Source: Eubacterium sp. | GTDB taxonomy: Bacteria > Bacillota > Clostridia > Lachnospirales > Lachnospiraceae | Assembly (NCBI GenBank): GCA_022764165.1 | Contig: JALERM010000124.1 | Location: 1-33,926 of the forward strand | DNA: 33,926 bases | Direction of reading: 5' to 3' | Position numbers and translations under genes: made by a program | The notes under the pieces: generated by a model | Databases searched by the model: none | What the model was told of the DNA's origin: nothing | Seen by the model: only the letters and a program-made list of their open reading frames with translations | In this document: positions 1 through 7,785 of the stretch, piece after piece | How the letters are laid out: the number at the start of each line of letters is the position of its first letter | How positions within the stretch are numbered: position 1 is the stretch's first letter

Positions 1-159
1 TTTAATGACCAGGACATCTACCTCCATGGGTTTGGTACTAAGCTGATGTTCGTTCTCAAAGATCAGGTTTTCCTTATCTTCTTTCAGCTCAATCTGAATC
101 CCTGCATAAAATGCAGGATGCCATTGAAATACTTCTTTTTCAGCTGGCATTTCTTTCAT
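1..159 (-). CDS. Hypothetical protein, 5' part only (possible PD-(D/E)XK-like family)
   Basis: This is the first 53 codons of a minus-strand gene that runs off the left edge. The ATG is at 157-159 and is preceded by an excellent ribosome site, AAGGAGGAA (165-173 on the + strand). The protein begins MKEMPAEKEVFQWHPAFYAG and continues with an acidic/aliphatic stretch ending in EVDVLVIK. From memory, this start resembles a large Lachnospiraceae family of short proteins with FQWHPAFYAGIQIEL and ENEHQL motifs, possibly related to PD-(D/E)XK nuclease or Rpn-type proteins. The catalytic part would lie outside the window, so no function can be assigned. It is divergent from the riboswitch operon and has its own promoter. 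Confidence 0.6.
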   Translation of the reverse strand, partial: MKEMPAEKEVFQWHPAFYAGIQIELKEDKENLIFENEHQLSTKPMEVDVLVIK

Positions 160-181
160 CTGCATTCCTCCTTATGATATT

Positions 182-211
182 GCAGGAGGATTCTTTTTCG
201 AAAACTCCTGC
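182..211 (-). promoter_or_regulatory. Hairpin in the leader of the minus-strand gene
   Basis: GCAGGAG (182-188) pairs with CTCCTGC (205-211) across a 16-nt spacer that contains the palindrome TTTTCGAAAA. It lies in the predicted untranslated leader of the gene starting at 159, just upstream of its ribosome site. It could affect translation or mRNA stability. No known regulator is recognised. Confidence 0.35.
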
Positions 212-341
212 TGTGTAATGGAAATTAAGCATGAATTTTCTAAAAGAAACAGAGAAGATTCTCTGTATATGAAATGATTTCCAGATATTCAAAGCAATGC
301 TTTGATATAGAAAGAATAAAAAGAAAAATATGCTTTGTTTG

Positions 342-370
342 ATTATAACAGACATCAGAAGATTTGTAAA
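342..370 (-). promoter_or_regulatory. Sigma-A-type promoter for the minus-strand gene
   Basis: On the minus strand a -35 box TTTACA (complement of 365-370) and a perfect -10 box TATAAT (complement of 342-347) are separated by 17 nt. Transcription would begin near 335 and give a leader of about 175 nt before the ATG at 159. Confidence 0.6.
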
Positions 371-412
371 TGATAAATTATAATTTGCAAATTTCGACAG
401 AGATTTGTAAAT
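361..412. repeat. Paired GATTTGTAAAT repeats overlapping the promoter
   Basis: The 11-mer GATTTGTAAAT occurs at 361-371 and again at 402-412. The related palindrome ATTTGCAAAT lies between them at 383-392. The first copy covers the -35 box of the minus-strand promoter, so the set could be an operator. The region is very AT-rich, so chance cannot be excluded. Confidence 0.3.
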
Positions 413-420
413 TTTTCTCT

Positions 421-463
421 TGGTAGGCTCCAAAACTGTTGAAATATATTTTATAGCCTACCA
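421..463. repeat. 9-bp inverted repeat between the divergent promoters
   Basis: TGGTAGGCT (421-429) and AGCCTACCA (455-463) are perfect inverted copies with a 25-nt AT-rich spacer. They lie upstream of both divergent promoters. A protein-binding dyad or the end of an old element are both possible. Neither is proven. Confidence 0.3.
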
Positions 464-486
464 TGAATAGTTAGACATGGAATAAA

Positions 487-516
487 TTGACAATATGAAG
501 GCTTTTATGGTATAAA
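487..516 (+). promoter_or_regulatory. Promoter of the c-di-GMP riboswitch transcript
   Basis: A consensus -35 TTGACA (487-492) and a -10 TATAAA (511-516) are separated by 18 nt (17 if the -10 is read as GTATAA). The predicted start near 522-524 lies right at the 5' edge of the riboswitch aptamer, which is what a riboswitch leader needs. Confidence 0.7.
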
Positions 517-519
517 GGA

Positions 520-602
520 TTTAGAGATTTGGCAAACCTGTCGAAAGGCAGGGACGCAAAGCTATGGTGTCTAAACAGTGATGTATGATTGACCGGCTGC
601 AA
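520..602 (+). promoter_or_regulatory. Cyclic-di-GMP-I (GEMM-I) riboswitch aptamer
   Basis: The sequence carries the hallmark GEMM-I core. GGCAAACC (531-538) is followed by a short hairpin closed by CCTG/CAGG with a GAAA tetraloop, then GGGACGCAAAGC, then a GTCTAAAC receptor-like segment and a terminal CCGGCTGC arm. This class binds bis-(3'-5')-cyclic di-GMP and usually controls motility, adhesion, exopolysaccharide or c-di-GMP turnover genes. The 3' arm of the aptamer overlaps the 5' arm of the terminator that follows, so ligand binding and terminator formation should influence each other. Whether ligand turns expression on or off cannot be decided by eye. The downstream operon encodes a kinase, a regulator, a diguanylate cyclase and a secreted protein. 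Confidence 0.85.
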
Positions 603-627
603 CTTCTGTGTTGCAGTCGGCCTTTTT
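593..627 (+). terminator. Intrinsic terminator / expression platform of the riboswitch
   Basis: An 11-bp stem (593-603 with 610-620, one G-U pair) with a 6-nt loop is followed by TTTTT at 623-627. Its 5' arm shares bases with the 3' end of the c-di-GMP aptamer, as expected for a transcription-attenuating riboswitch. Confidence 0.75.
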
Positions 628-668
628 ATATCATAGGAAAGTCTTCTGACTTTCCTATGATATAAAAA
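623..668. repeat. Perfect 21-bp inverted repeat with TTCT loop
   Basis: Positions 623-643 and 648-668 are exact inverted copies around a TTCT loop. The uridine tract lies on the 5' side and is paired into the stem, with A's downstream, so it is not a standard + strand terminator. It starts inside the terminator's T-run. It could be an alternative fold for the riboswitch read-through RNA, a bidirectional stop, an RNase-processing site, or a small repetitive element. Confidence 0.7.
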
Positions 669-776
669 ACCTTCGGGGAACTTGTTTGCACATGAAATAT
701 AGATTTTTCTGGCTTAATAGATTAAAAAGAGTATAGCATTTTGCATATGATTGTGTTATATTTACCATGTTTAATT

Positions 777-803
777 CCCGGCGAAGCCGGGCGTAAGCAT
801 ACG
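777..803 (+). promoter_or_regulatory. Two small hairpins just upstream of the kinase gene
   Basis: CCCGGC-GAA-GCCGGG (777-791) is followed directly by CGTA-AGCA-TACG (792-803). They sit about 16 nt before the weak ribosome site of the kinase gene (AGGTG near 820). A role in stabilising the processed message or tuning translation is possible but unproven. Confidence 0.35.
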
Positions 804-830
804 TTTGATAGATAGAAAGCAGGTGCATCT

Positions 831-2657
831 ATGCCGGATTTCCGTAAAGAGATTAAGTCAAAACGAACAATTTCATTATCCAGATTATCTGTGATTCTGC
901 CTGCTGTGGCGGGCGTAATGTTGTTTGTTCTTTTGGTGTTTCTGGGTGTGACTGCCAATTTTGAGATACAACAGAGCCGGATGGATGATGGTCTGGTGAC
1001 AGTCGGGGAAGTTTCCTGCCGTGAGGTTGAAAATGCGGAAGCCCCCATCGGTGTAATCAAAGAGTATACATTTACCATCGATGAAGGTCTGGAAAGGGAC
1101 ACATACCTTTCTTTTTATACTGTCCATCAATATGCTGAAGTTTACATAGACGGTCAGCTGGTGTATAGCATGAAACCTTCCGGGAAGTTGTTCACCAAAA
1201 CGATTGGCAGCAACTGGTCGATGGTACCGCTTTGCCGGGAGGACGCAGGGAAAGAGATTCGTGTCAATATTATTCCCGTGTACGAGAGTTTCCGTAACAG
1301 TGAAGTTCAGTTTCTGGTGGGTTCCAGACTTAATGACTTCCTGGATCGCCTGCGTCAGGACTGGCCGCAGCTTCTTCTGAGTGTGATGGCATTGCTTGTC
1401 GGTATCCTGTTTTTATGTGCTGCGGTATATAAAATAATCTGGGAACGCAGTGACGGAGGGCTTGTCGGTCTGGGTCTGTTCTCTGTTATGATGGGACTGT
1501 GGCGGTTGACTGATACAAGGTTTACGCCATTTTTGACACCGGAAAAGCCGGTACTTATGTTTTATATCTCGGTGGCTATGCTGATGATTGGCACGGTGCC
1601 GCTGATGAAGTCCATGGAGGCACGATTTCATAAAACCAGCCATCGTATACTGGATGGATACTGTATTGCAGCGGCGGTGGTCTGTATCGTACAGCTGCTG
1701 TTTCAGATTGTTGGCACTGTAGATCTGAGGGAGAATTTGACTATCATCCATCTTATGATTGGTTTTTCTGTGGCAGTCTTTGTGGGAAATGTAATTTATG
1801 ACCGCATAAAGTACCCTAAAAGTCAGTATAGTAGCGTCAGTCCTGGATTATCCCTCATTCTGGTGGCTGGTGTAGTGGAGGACGCTATTGCCTTTTATGT
1901 GAGAGGTACATCCTCCGGCCTGCTGTTTTCGCTTCTGGGCCTGCTCATTTATATTATACTCACGGGTGTGAAGATGATGTTTCACTATATCAGGCAGCAA
2001 AAGCAGCTTGCAGAGCAGGAAAGGGTACTTGCGGAAAATGAAAGACAGCTTGCTGAGAAAGAACGGCAGCTCACGGAAAACCGTATTTCTACCATGATCA
2101 GCCAGATTCGTCCGCATTTTATATACAATACACTTGGCAGTATTGAACAACTCTGTGAGCTTCAGCCGGAAGCTGCCGCAAAGCTGGTGCATAATTTTTC
2201 CTGTTATCTTCGCGGAAATTTCAGTGAGCTGGACAATCACGTACCGATTCATCTGTCAAAGGAGATAGAGCATGTTCGATATTATGTCAGCATTGAACAG
2301 GTTCGTTTCCCGGATATGGAAATCCGTTTTAATCTGCAGTCCGGTGATTTCCTTCTCCCGGCACTGTCCGTGCAGCCTCTGGTTGAAAATGCCATAAAGC
2401 ATGGGCTGATGAAGCTGCCGGAGGGCGGCACAGTGACGGTTTCCTCCTATGAAACAGATACCCATTACTGTGTCAGCGTGGAGGATAACGGTGCAGGTTT
2501 TGACCCATCTATTTTACTTGATGAGAGAAAGCATATCGGTCTGCGAAATATCCGCGGACGGGTGGAAGCCATGTGCGGCGGTACGCTGACCGTGGAAAGT
2601 ACACCGGAGGTTGGAACGAAAGTGGTAATCTCAATTCCGAAAGGAGTAAAAGAATGA
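831..2657 (+). CDS. Membrane sensor histidine kinase, LytS/YehU (His_kinase) family with extracytoplasmic sensor domain
   Basis: A 608-residue sensor kinase. Residues about 18-40 form one membrane segment. Residues about 41-182 look like an extracytoplasmic beta-rich sensor domain, and residues about 183-395 contain several membrane helices, together resembling the 7TMR-DISM layout. A glutamine/glutamate-rich coiled coil (about 388-418) leads to the His_kinase domain with phospho-acceptor His429 in RPHFIYNTL. The ATPase domain follows, with an N-box at VENA (Asn520) and DNGAGF from Asp552. The stop overlaps the start of the response regulator (ATGA at 2654-2657), so the two are translationally coupled. 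The start at 831 has only a weak AGGTG ribosome site. Expression probably depends on read-through of the riboswitch terminator, since no convincing promoter is visible between 670 and 830. The signal sensed is unknown. Confidence 0.9.
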   Translation: MPDFRKEIKSKRTISLSRLSVILPAVAGVMLFVLLVFLGVTANFEIQQSRMDDGLVTVGEVSCREVENAEAPIGVIKEYTFTIDEGLERDTYLSFYTVHQYAEVYIDGQLVYSMKPSGKLFTKTIGSNWSMVPLCREDAGKEIRVNIIPVYESFRNSEVQFLVGSRLNDFLDRLRQDWPQLLLSVMALLVGILFLCAAVYKIIWERSDGGLVGLGLFSVMMGLWRLTDTRFTPFLTPEKPVLMFYISVAMLMIGTVPLMKSMEARFHKTSHRILDGYCIAAAVVCIVQLLFQIVGTVDLRENLTIIHLMIGFSVAVFVGNVIYDRIKYPKSQYSSVSPGLSLILVAGVVEDAIAFYVRGTSSGLLFSLLGLLIYIILTGVKMMFHYIRQQKQLAEQERVLAENERQLAEKERQLTENRISTMISQIRPHFIYNTLGSIEQLCELQPEAAAKLVHNFSCYLRGNFSELDNHVPIHLSKEIEHVRYYVSIEQVRFPDMEIRFNLQSGDFLLPALSVQPLVENAIKHGLMKLPEGGTVTVSSYETDTHYCVSVEDNGAGFDPSILLDERKHIGLRNIRGRVEAMCGGTLTVESTPEVGTKVVISIPKGVKE

Positions 2658-3439
2658 TTGCAATCACAGTAGATGACGAGCCTTTGATGCTGTACGCACT
2701 TTCCAAGGCGGTAAAGGCATCTCCCGATATCACATCGGTTACAGAATTTGGTTCCTGTAACGAAACACTGGAATGGGTGCGGAACAATTCCGTAGATGTA
2801 GCATTTCTGGATATTGCTATGCGCGGAATGGGCGGTCTTACCCTTGCGCAGAAAATCATGGAGATTCACCCCGACTGCAAAATCGTATTCTGTACCGGGC
2901 ATGAGAAGTATGCGGTGGCAGCCATCAAACTCCGGGTATCCGGTTATCTGATGAAACCTATTTCCCCGGAGGAAGTACAGGAGGAAATTGACCATATCAA
3001 GAGCGTCAGAGCAAAGGAGAATCGACTGACCGTAAAATGCTTTGGCAACTTCGAAGTGTATTTCCATGGGGAAAGACTGGTGTTTAAGCGAACAAAAACA
3101 AAAGAACTTCTTGCGTTCCTTGTGGATCGGAAAGGCGCCGGGGTCACCGCCAGGGAGATCAGCGCAATGCTGTGGCCGGACAAGGTGGATGAAGTAAAAA
3201 ACCACAATTATCTGCGCCAGCTTTTTTTTGACCTGCGGCAGACACTGGAAAATGTCGGGGCAGATTCTATTGTTATTCAGAGCAATTACAGCTATGCTTT
3301 GGATATTGAGAAAATTGACTGTGACTATTATGCTTATTTAAAAAACGGAAAGCCGGAATTTTACGGTGAATATATGATACAGTACAGTTGGGCTGAGGAA
3401 ACGTGTGGCCTGCTTTGGGAAAGAACAGATATTTTGTAA
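2654..3439 (+). CDS. Response regulator: receiver plus winged-helix DNA-binding domain
   Basis: A 261-residue partner of the upstream kinase, translated from the ATG inside the ATGA overlap rather than from an earlier in-frame start inside the kinase gene. The receiver domain (about 1-118) has acidic pair Asp7/Asp8, phospho-acceptor Asp53 in FLDIAMRG, Thr81 and Lys101 in LMKPIS, so it looks active. Residues about 127-220 carry a Trans_reg_C/SARP-like winged helix (KCFGNFEVYF, then RTKTKELLAFLVDRKG). A short tail follows rather than a full bacterial transcriptional activation domain. It most likely regulates transcription in response to the kinase. It is a clear paralog of the regulator at 18236-18988, with phosphorylation residues at identical positions, which links the two operons. 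Confidence 0.9.
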   Translation: MIAITVDDEPLMLYALSKAVKASPDITSVTEFGSCNETLEWVRNNSVDVAFLDIAMRGMGGLTLAQKIMEIHPDCKIVFCTGHEKYAVAAIKLRVSGYLMKPISPEEVQEEIDHIKSVRAKENRLTVKCFGNFEVYFHGERLVFKRTKTKELLAFLVDRKGAGVTAREISAMLWPDKVDEVKNHNYLRQLFFDLRQTLENVGADSIVIQSNYSYALDIEKIDCDYYAYLKNGKPEFYGEYMIQYSWAEETCGLLWERTDIL

Positions 3440-3444
3440 CAGGT

Positions 3445-3473
3445 TTGTGACATCCATGATAGTATACTATTAT
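3445..3473 (+). promoter_or_regulatory. Possible promoter before the diguanylate cyclase
   Basis: TTGTGA (3445-3450) and TATTAT (3468-3473) are spaced by 17 nt directly after the response-regulator stop. This would give the cyclase and the secreted protein an extra start site near 3480. Neither box is perfect. Confidence 0.35.
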
Positions 3474-3535
3474 CGATCCATATCAGATACAACAAAGTCG
3501 GTGGAAAATAATAGAACAGTCAAAGCGGTTTTCAC

Positions 3536-4345
3536 TTGTTAGAAATAGGTACAGTTACAAGACCTGATGAACAGACAGTTACTTTTATTGCTTTGCTGCT
3601 TACGGTTCCGCTGCTGTTTACAGACAGACCAGTCAGAATGATTGGCTGTATATATGTATATATCATTGCTTTTGTAATTGCAGCGTTGTATATCAAGGAG
3701 GACTATGTTCTTGTTGCGGACATTATAGACGCCGGTGTGTTTGGGACGATCAGTGCTATTATCAGTACTTATATGATGAGTGTAAAATGTCAAAGAATTT
3801 TATATGGACAGAAAGTGGTCATCATGAGTGAGATTGATATGCTTACAGGGGTGCGTAATCGAAATTCTTATGAACAGAATTTGTCAATATATCCCTCGCT
3901 CTGTAAGAAGAATCTGTCTTGTATATTTGCGGATTTGAACGGACTTCATGAGGTGAATAATACGAAGGGACATGAAGCAGGAGACAAAATGCTTCAATTT
4001 GTTGCGGAAAAGCTGGTGGAACAGTTCGGAAAAAATAATACCTATCGTATTGGTGGAGATGAATTTGTTTCGTTTGTTATAGATGGCTGCGCAGATGAGA
4101 TACAGAAAAAGATCAATATGGTTGTGAGGTCTGCGAAAGAGCACGAGTATTACGTTTCCATCGGTTATGATACAGGATTTTGCTCTGATATGGATATGGG
4201 CTCACTGATCAATACCGCAGAAATGCGTATGTATGCAGCCAAAAAACAGTTTTATCAACAAAAAGGGATGGACCGAAGAATAAGAGTATGCCCCGGGCAA
4301 GAACAGAATATGGTATCCGAGCGTTTGAATCAGTGTGAAATATAA
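3536..4345 (+). CDS. GGDEF diguanylate cyclase with shortened membrane N-terminus
   Basis: The C-terminal domain is a complete GGDEF domain: DMLTGVRNRNSYE, then FADLNGLHEVNN, then the intact GGDEF signature at residues 173-177 (RIGGDEF). It should make c-di-GMP from two GTP. No RxxD inhibitory site is visible upstream of the signature. The N-terminal 100 residues contain about three hydrophobic helices. The only in-frame start is a TTG at 3536 with no good ribosome site, and a stop lies in frame at 3512-3514. The protein therefore seems 5'-truncated compared with multi-helix relatives, or begins at an unusual codon. It lies between the two-component pair and the secreted protein, with a 32-nt gap to the latter, in the operon led by a c-di-GMP riboswitch. 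Domain identity is certain; start and integrity are less so. Confidence 0.8.
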   Translation: MLEIGTVTRPDEQTVTFIALLLTVPLLFTDRPVRMIGCIYVYIIAFVIAALYIKEDYVLVADIIDAGVFGTISAIISTYMMSVKCQRILYGQKVVIMSEIDMLTGVRNRNSYEQNLSIYPSLCKKNLSCIFADLNGLHEVNNTKGHEAGDKMLQFVAEKLVEQFGKNNTYRIGGDEFVSFVIDGCADEIQKKINMVVRSAKEHEYYVSIGYDTGFCSDMDMGSLINTAEMRMYAAKKQFYQQKGMDRRIRVCPGQEQNMVSERLNQCEI

Positions 4346-4377
4346 ATAAATGATAGAGGAAGCGAGGTTGAGAACGG

Positions 4378-7300
4378 ATGAGCGATAAAAAGAAACAACA
4401 AAGCAAATTACTTGTAAAAGTACGTGGACTTCTGCTGGGACTCTGTCTGATTGCGGGAGTGGGCGTTGGGTTGGCGTATGCGGGGGATGATACTTCAGAG
4501 AATAGAAAATTGCAGAACGGAAGCTTTGAAGATGGACCGACGTTTTCTGGTAATTATTCACAGCCGGATCAAAAGGAGGTTCCTTCATGGAATACGACAG
4601 CTTTTCAGGGAAAGATTGAATTGTTCAGAAAGAATACAAATACTTACATTTCTGGTGTAACATTAGAACCTAAAGATGGAACCTACGCTGCAGAACTGAA
4701 TGCGGATGAAGAAAGTACCTTATATCAGAATGTAAAGACGACGCCTTCCAGTGTATATGAGTGGGGATTGGATCATGGTGCCCGGAATGGTACCGATACC
4801 ATGGCTCTGGTGATCGGGCCAAAGCAGAGTGTTGATCCTTCAAAGCCATCGAAAGAGGGACGAGATCAGTTGATGCAGATGGTGGACTGGTTGATCAAAC
4901 AGGGAAAGACATCTGTAAAAACAAGTGCAGGGTTAGGTGAACGGCTTACTGTTTACAGTAAAAAGTTTGCAGCCCGTGGAACATTTGCAGACAATGCAGG
5001 AAATAATGCATTCAGTCTGACACCGAGTACCATTTATACGGAAGAGTGGCATATCTGGATTATGGCATCCAGCAGAGCAACAAGTGGTACAAATCCATGG
5101 AATTCTTATGGATCCAATGTAGAAGGCTCTGCGGGAAGTGGCAATGGCTCCGGCAGCACAACAGTGGATCTGAGTAAGTATTATCTCTATACCGTACCGG
5201 CAGGTCAGACGGATACCCTGTTTGGATTCGTGTCTGTAGGATATGTTTATTCTACAACAACAGAGGACAAAGCAAAGACCTATGGTAACTTTCTCGATAA
5301 TATCAATTTCCAGCTTTATCATCCGCTGTCAGGTAGTTCAACCACACATGGAAGTGCCGTTGTCGGCGGTAGCGACGGAACGACCGCGGGCGGGGGGACA
5401 GCGAACAGTGGTCATACAGTCACGGTGAACAACAAGCTGGCTACTTATGTGACTGACGGCGAGCCGCTGAAAATCCAGGCGATTGTAAAGAAAGCAGATG
5501 CGGATGCGGGATGTGAGTTTGTTGGTGTGTATTATACAAAACAGGATGAAAATGGAAATCCGAAGACTGAATTTTTGAAACTGGCAGGAAAGGCAATTGA
5601 GGATACCGGGAGTTTAACCGATGAGGAAAAAAAGGGGAAATGGATCAAATCGACGAATGATGCCGGTGATACCATTTATACCTATTATTTGGAAAACATC
5701 ACGTCCGCAACAGACCTGCACTTTGTCTTCATCAAGAACCCCACCGTCACCTATGACCCTAATGGCGGTAAAGCGTACGTGGTGGAAAGAACTTATAACA
5801 CAAATGAAGCAGAGAATGTGTACAGCTTCAAACCAGCTGTGCTTACAGAAAATACGGGTAGAGTGGACACAACGACTGGTGCCACGCCCAAGGAGATGTT
5901 TATTCCCCCGTATGTATCCCATGCGGCAGAAGGGCAGAACGACGGCTGGAAATTTATGGGCTGGTTACTGACCGGTGATAAATTGGAAAAGACTGGCGAA
6001 AAAGAAACACATGTAAATGCGGATCAGTTAGGCAAGTTAATACTTCCCGCTGTACATACCATAGCATGTAATTACTCTGTCGATGGAGCGACAGAAGAGA
6101 CAGCAGCACAGCATTTTAACATTTATAATGGAAACGTGTCATTGACGAAAACAATTAATAAAACGGGTAATAAGGTTGATAGTGTGACCTGGAAAGATAA
6201 CGGAGAAGAAAGGGCGTATGCAAATGACCACAAAGGTCTTACCATGATAGCCCAGTGGCGTTGGCGGCAGGCATTTATCCCTCAAGTGGGTAATGGGGAC
6301 ACCACATACACTAATTCAGCCGGTGGCGGAACCGTTGCGATTACCAGTGTAACAAATACATCCGATGAAAATTACAATGCTGCATATAATGCCAATGGCG
6401 GGAAATCCTACCATGCTGAAACCGATGAAACCATCACAGCCACAGCCACAGCAAAAGATGGTTTTACGTTCGAGGGATGGTATGATGCAAGTGGGAACTT
6501 AATTACCACAAACACCATCTACACCTATGTGGAAACAAAAGAAAGTGTCAATACCTACTATGCCAGATTTTCCGGTAGTGTTACCCAGACCTATATCCGT
6601 CAGGTGAAAAATGGAGATACCTGGGAAGATACGACAGATGATAAAATTGGAACCTTGGGTCGTTATGAATATATTGATGCACCGGGAATGCCAATCAGTT
6701 CTACAGCAACCGCCGGAACAGGTTACAAATTTGTGGGCTGGTACGATTCAACAGGCAACAAAGTTGCGGATACTATGCTGATTAATGATGGTGCAACCAT
6801 CAGCTACACCACCACAGGAAATGCCACCTACTATGCACGTTTTGAAACGGCCTACACAGTCAAGTTTGAAGCCCAGACAAAACAGGCCAACGGAAATTTT
6901 AAGACAGATACTGTCGGCGGTAACGTTTCTGTGGCATCTGTGACAGATGTGAATGGTGCTGCGGCTAGTTCCAAGGCAACAGCAAATTCGGGATATAAAT
7001 TCCTTGGCTGGTATGATAAAGATGGCAAGCAGTTAAGTACGAATGCCACATATTCTACCACGACAACATCGGCAACCAATAATGTCACTTACTACGCAAG
7101 ATTTGAGATTGTGTATAATCCGACCGTAGAAAATAAGGCTTACCTCTCCTTTATTGCAGAGAGTGCAAACACACAGATTCCATCGGCATTCGCTGACCGT
7201 GATGCGGGAACCGAAAAGAATGCGGAAGGTTATGGTCTTGACAATAAATTTGGCAACACAATCTCGACGGGATTTAAGTATTCCCTGAATACGATGACCG

Positions 7301-7656
7301 ATGTAAGTACGATCCAGATCACCGTCACAGTACCGGCTTCTGCTTACGTAAAAGTAGGCGGTACCGGAAGTTTTACAGGCAATGGAACTTCTATCCTGAC
7401 AGACAGTGCTGGCGTTGCCTATAACAAAGGAAGTATCCAGCAGATCAGTAGTGCAACAACCCTCACCTATTACTGGGATGCATCCGGTTTACAGGCAGGC
7501 ACAACATATGGTTTCATCATCGACAACCTCTATGCACCGGGAGCTACAGCTACGATTACCGTCAACGGTACAGCAGGAACGAAAGTAACCAATGACAATG
7601 GTGTAGTTAACACAGCATCAGGAGAATACAGGGATAAATCCCATTATCCAAAATAA
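4378..7656 (+). CDS. Large secreted repeat protein (Listeria-Bacteroides/InlB B-type repeats), putative matrix or adhesin protein
   Basis: A 1092-residue exported protein. Residues 1-35 form a signal peptide: a basic start, a hydrophobic core, and AYA before Gly36. The next about 270 residues resemble a jelly-roll carbohydrate-binding-like module (NGSFEDG, then YAAELNADEESTLYQNV). A Gly/Ser-rich linker lies around residues 330-345. Repeats with GW[YL]..G and YYARF signatures follow, at Gly528 (divergent), 700, 787 and 877, about 87-90 residues apart for the last three. They match the Listeria-Bacteroides repeat, which forms small beta-grasp folds in surface proteins. Residues about 911-1092 form a further beta-rich domain. 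There is no LPxTG motif, C-terminal helix or obvious wall anchor, so it may be released or retained by binding polymer. It shares the riboswitch operon and ends at a strong terminator. Confidence 0.85.
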   Translation: MSDKKKQQSKLLVKVRGLLLGLCLIAGVGVGLAYAGDDTSENRKLQNGSFEDGPTFSGNYSQPDQKEVPSWNTTAFQGKIELFRKNTNTYISGVTLEPKDGTYAAELNADEESTLYQNVKTTPSSVYEWGLDHGARNGTDTMALVIGPKQSVDPSKPSKEGRDQLMQMVDWLIKQGKTSVKTSAGLGERLTVYSKKFAARGTFADNAGNNAFSLTPSTIYTEEWHIWIMASSRATSGTNPWNSYGSNVEGSAGSGNGSGSTTVDLSKYYLYTVPAGQTDTLFGFVSVGYVYSTTTEDKAKTYGNFLDNINFQLYHPLSGSSTTHGSAVVGGSDGTTAGGGTANSGHTVTVNNKLATYVTDGEPLKIQAIVKKADADAGCEFVGVYYTKQDENGNPKTEFLKLAGKAIEDTGSLTDEEKKGKWIKSTNDAGDTIYTYYLENITSATDLHFVFIKNPTVTYDPNGGKAYVVERTYNTNEAENVYSFKPAVLTENTGRVDTTTGATPKEMFIPPYVSHAAEGQNDGWKFMGWLLTGDKLEKTGEKETHVNADQLGKLILPAVHTIACNYSVDGATEETAAQHFNIYNGNVSLTKTINKTGNKVDSVTWKDNGEERAYANDHKGLTMIAQWRWRQAFIPQVGNGDTTYTNSAGGGTVAITSVTNTSDENYNAAYNANGGKSYHAETDETITATATAKDGFTFEGWYDASGNLITTNTIYTYVETKESVNTYYARFSGSVTQTYIRQVKNGDTWEDTTDDKIGTLGRYEYIDAPGMPISSTATAGTGYKFVGWYDSTGNKVADTMLINDGATISYTTTGNATYYARFETAYTVKFEAQTKQANGNFKTDTVGGNVSVASVTDVNGAAASSKATANSGYKFLGWYDKDGKQLSTNATYSTTTTSATNNVTYYARFEIVYNPTVENKAYLSFIAESANTQIPSAFADRDAGTEKNAEGYGLDNKFGNTISTGFKYSLNTMTDVSTIQITVTVPASAYVKVGGTGSFTGNGTSILTDSAGVAYNKGSIQQISSATTLTYYWDASGLQAGTTYGFIIDNLYAPGATATITVNGTAGTKVTNDNGVVNTASGEYRDKSHYPK

Positions 7657-7679
7657 GTGTAATAATTATATCACCACTC

Positions 7680-7715
7680 AGGCTGTGTAAATGGTCAATT
7701 TACACAGCCTTTATC
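7680..7715 (+). terminator. Intrinsic terminator after the secreted protein
   Basis: A perfect 13-bp stem (7680-7692 with 7698-7710) with a 5-nt loop GGTCA is followed by TTATCT. The T-tract is short but the stem is strong. It closes the first operon. Confidence 0.75.
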
Positions 7716-7756
7716 TAAAATCCCTATTTCACATAAATTTTTCTCTCTGTCTTTTG

Positions 7757-7785
7757 TTGTCCTATCGCGGATTTTAGTATATACT
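7757..7785 (+). promoter_or_regulatory. Promoter of the peptide cassette and Pel operon
   Basis: TTGTCC (7757-7762) and TATACT (7780-7785) are spaced by 17 nt. The predicted start near 7792 rules out the ATG at 7794 as the usual start of the next gene and favours the ATG at 7827, which has a ribosome site. No terminator is visible downstream for over 20 kb. Confidence 0.55.

Noticed and set aside
692-736. 14-codon frame between the riboswitch and the kinase gene
   Set aside because: The GGGGAA upstream is 11 nt away and the frame is too short to judge; nothing else supports translation.
2465-3205. Long minus-strand open frame (246 codons) opposite the response regulator
   Set aside because: It is antisense to clear receiver and winged-helix coding sequence, lacks a ribosome site and shows low-complexity Cys/His-rich content typical of shadow frames.
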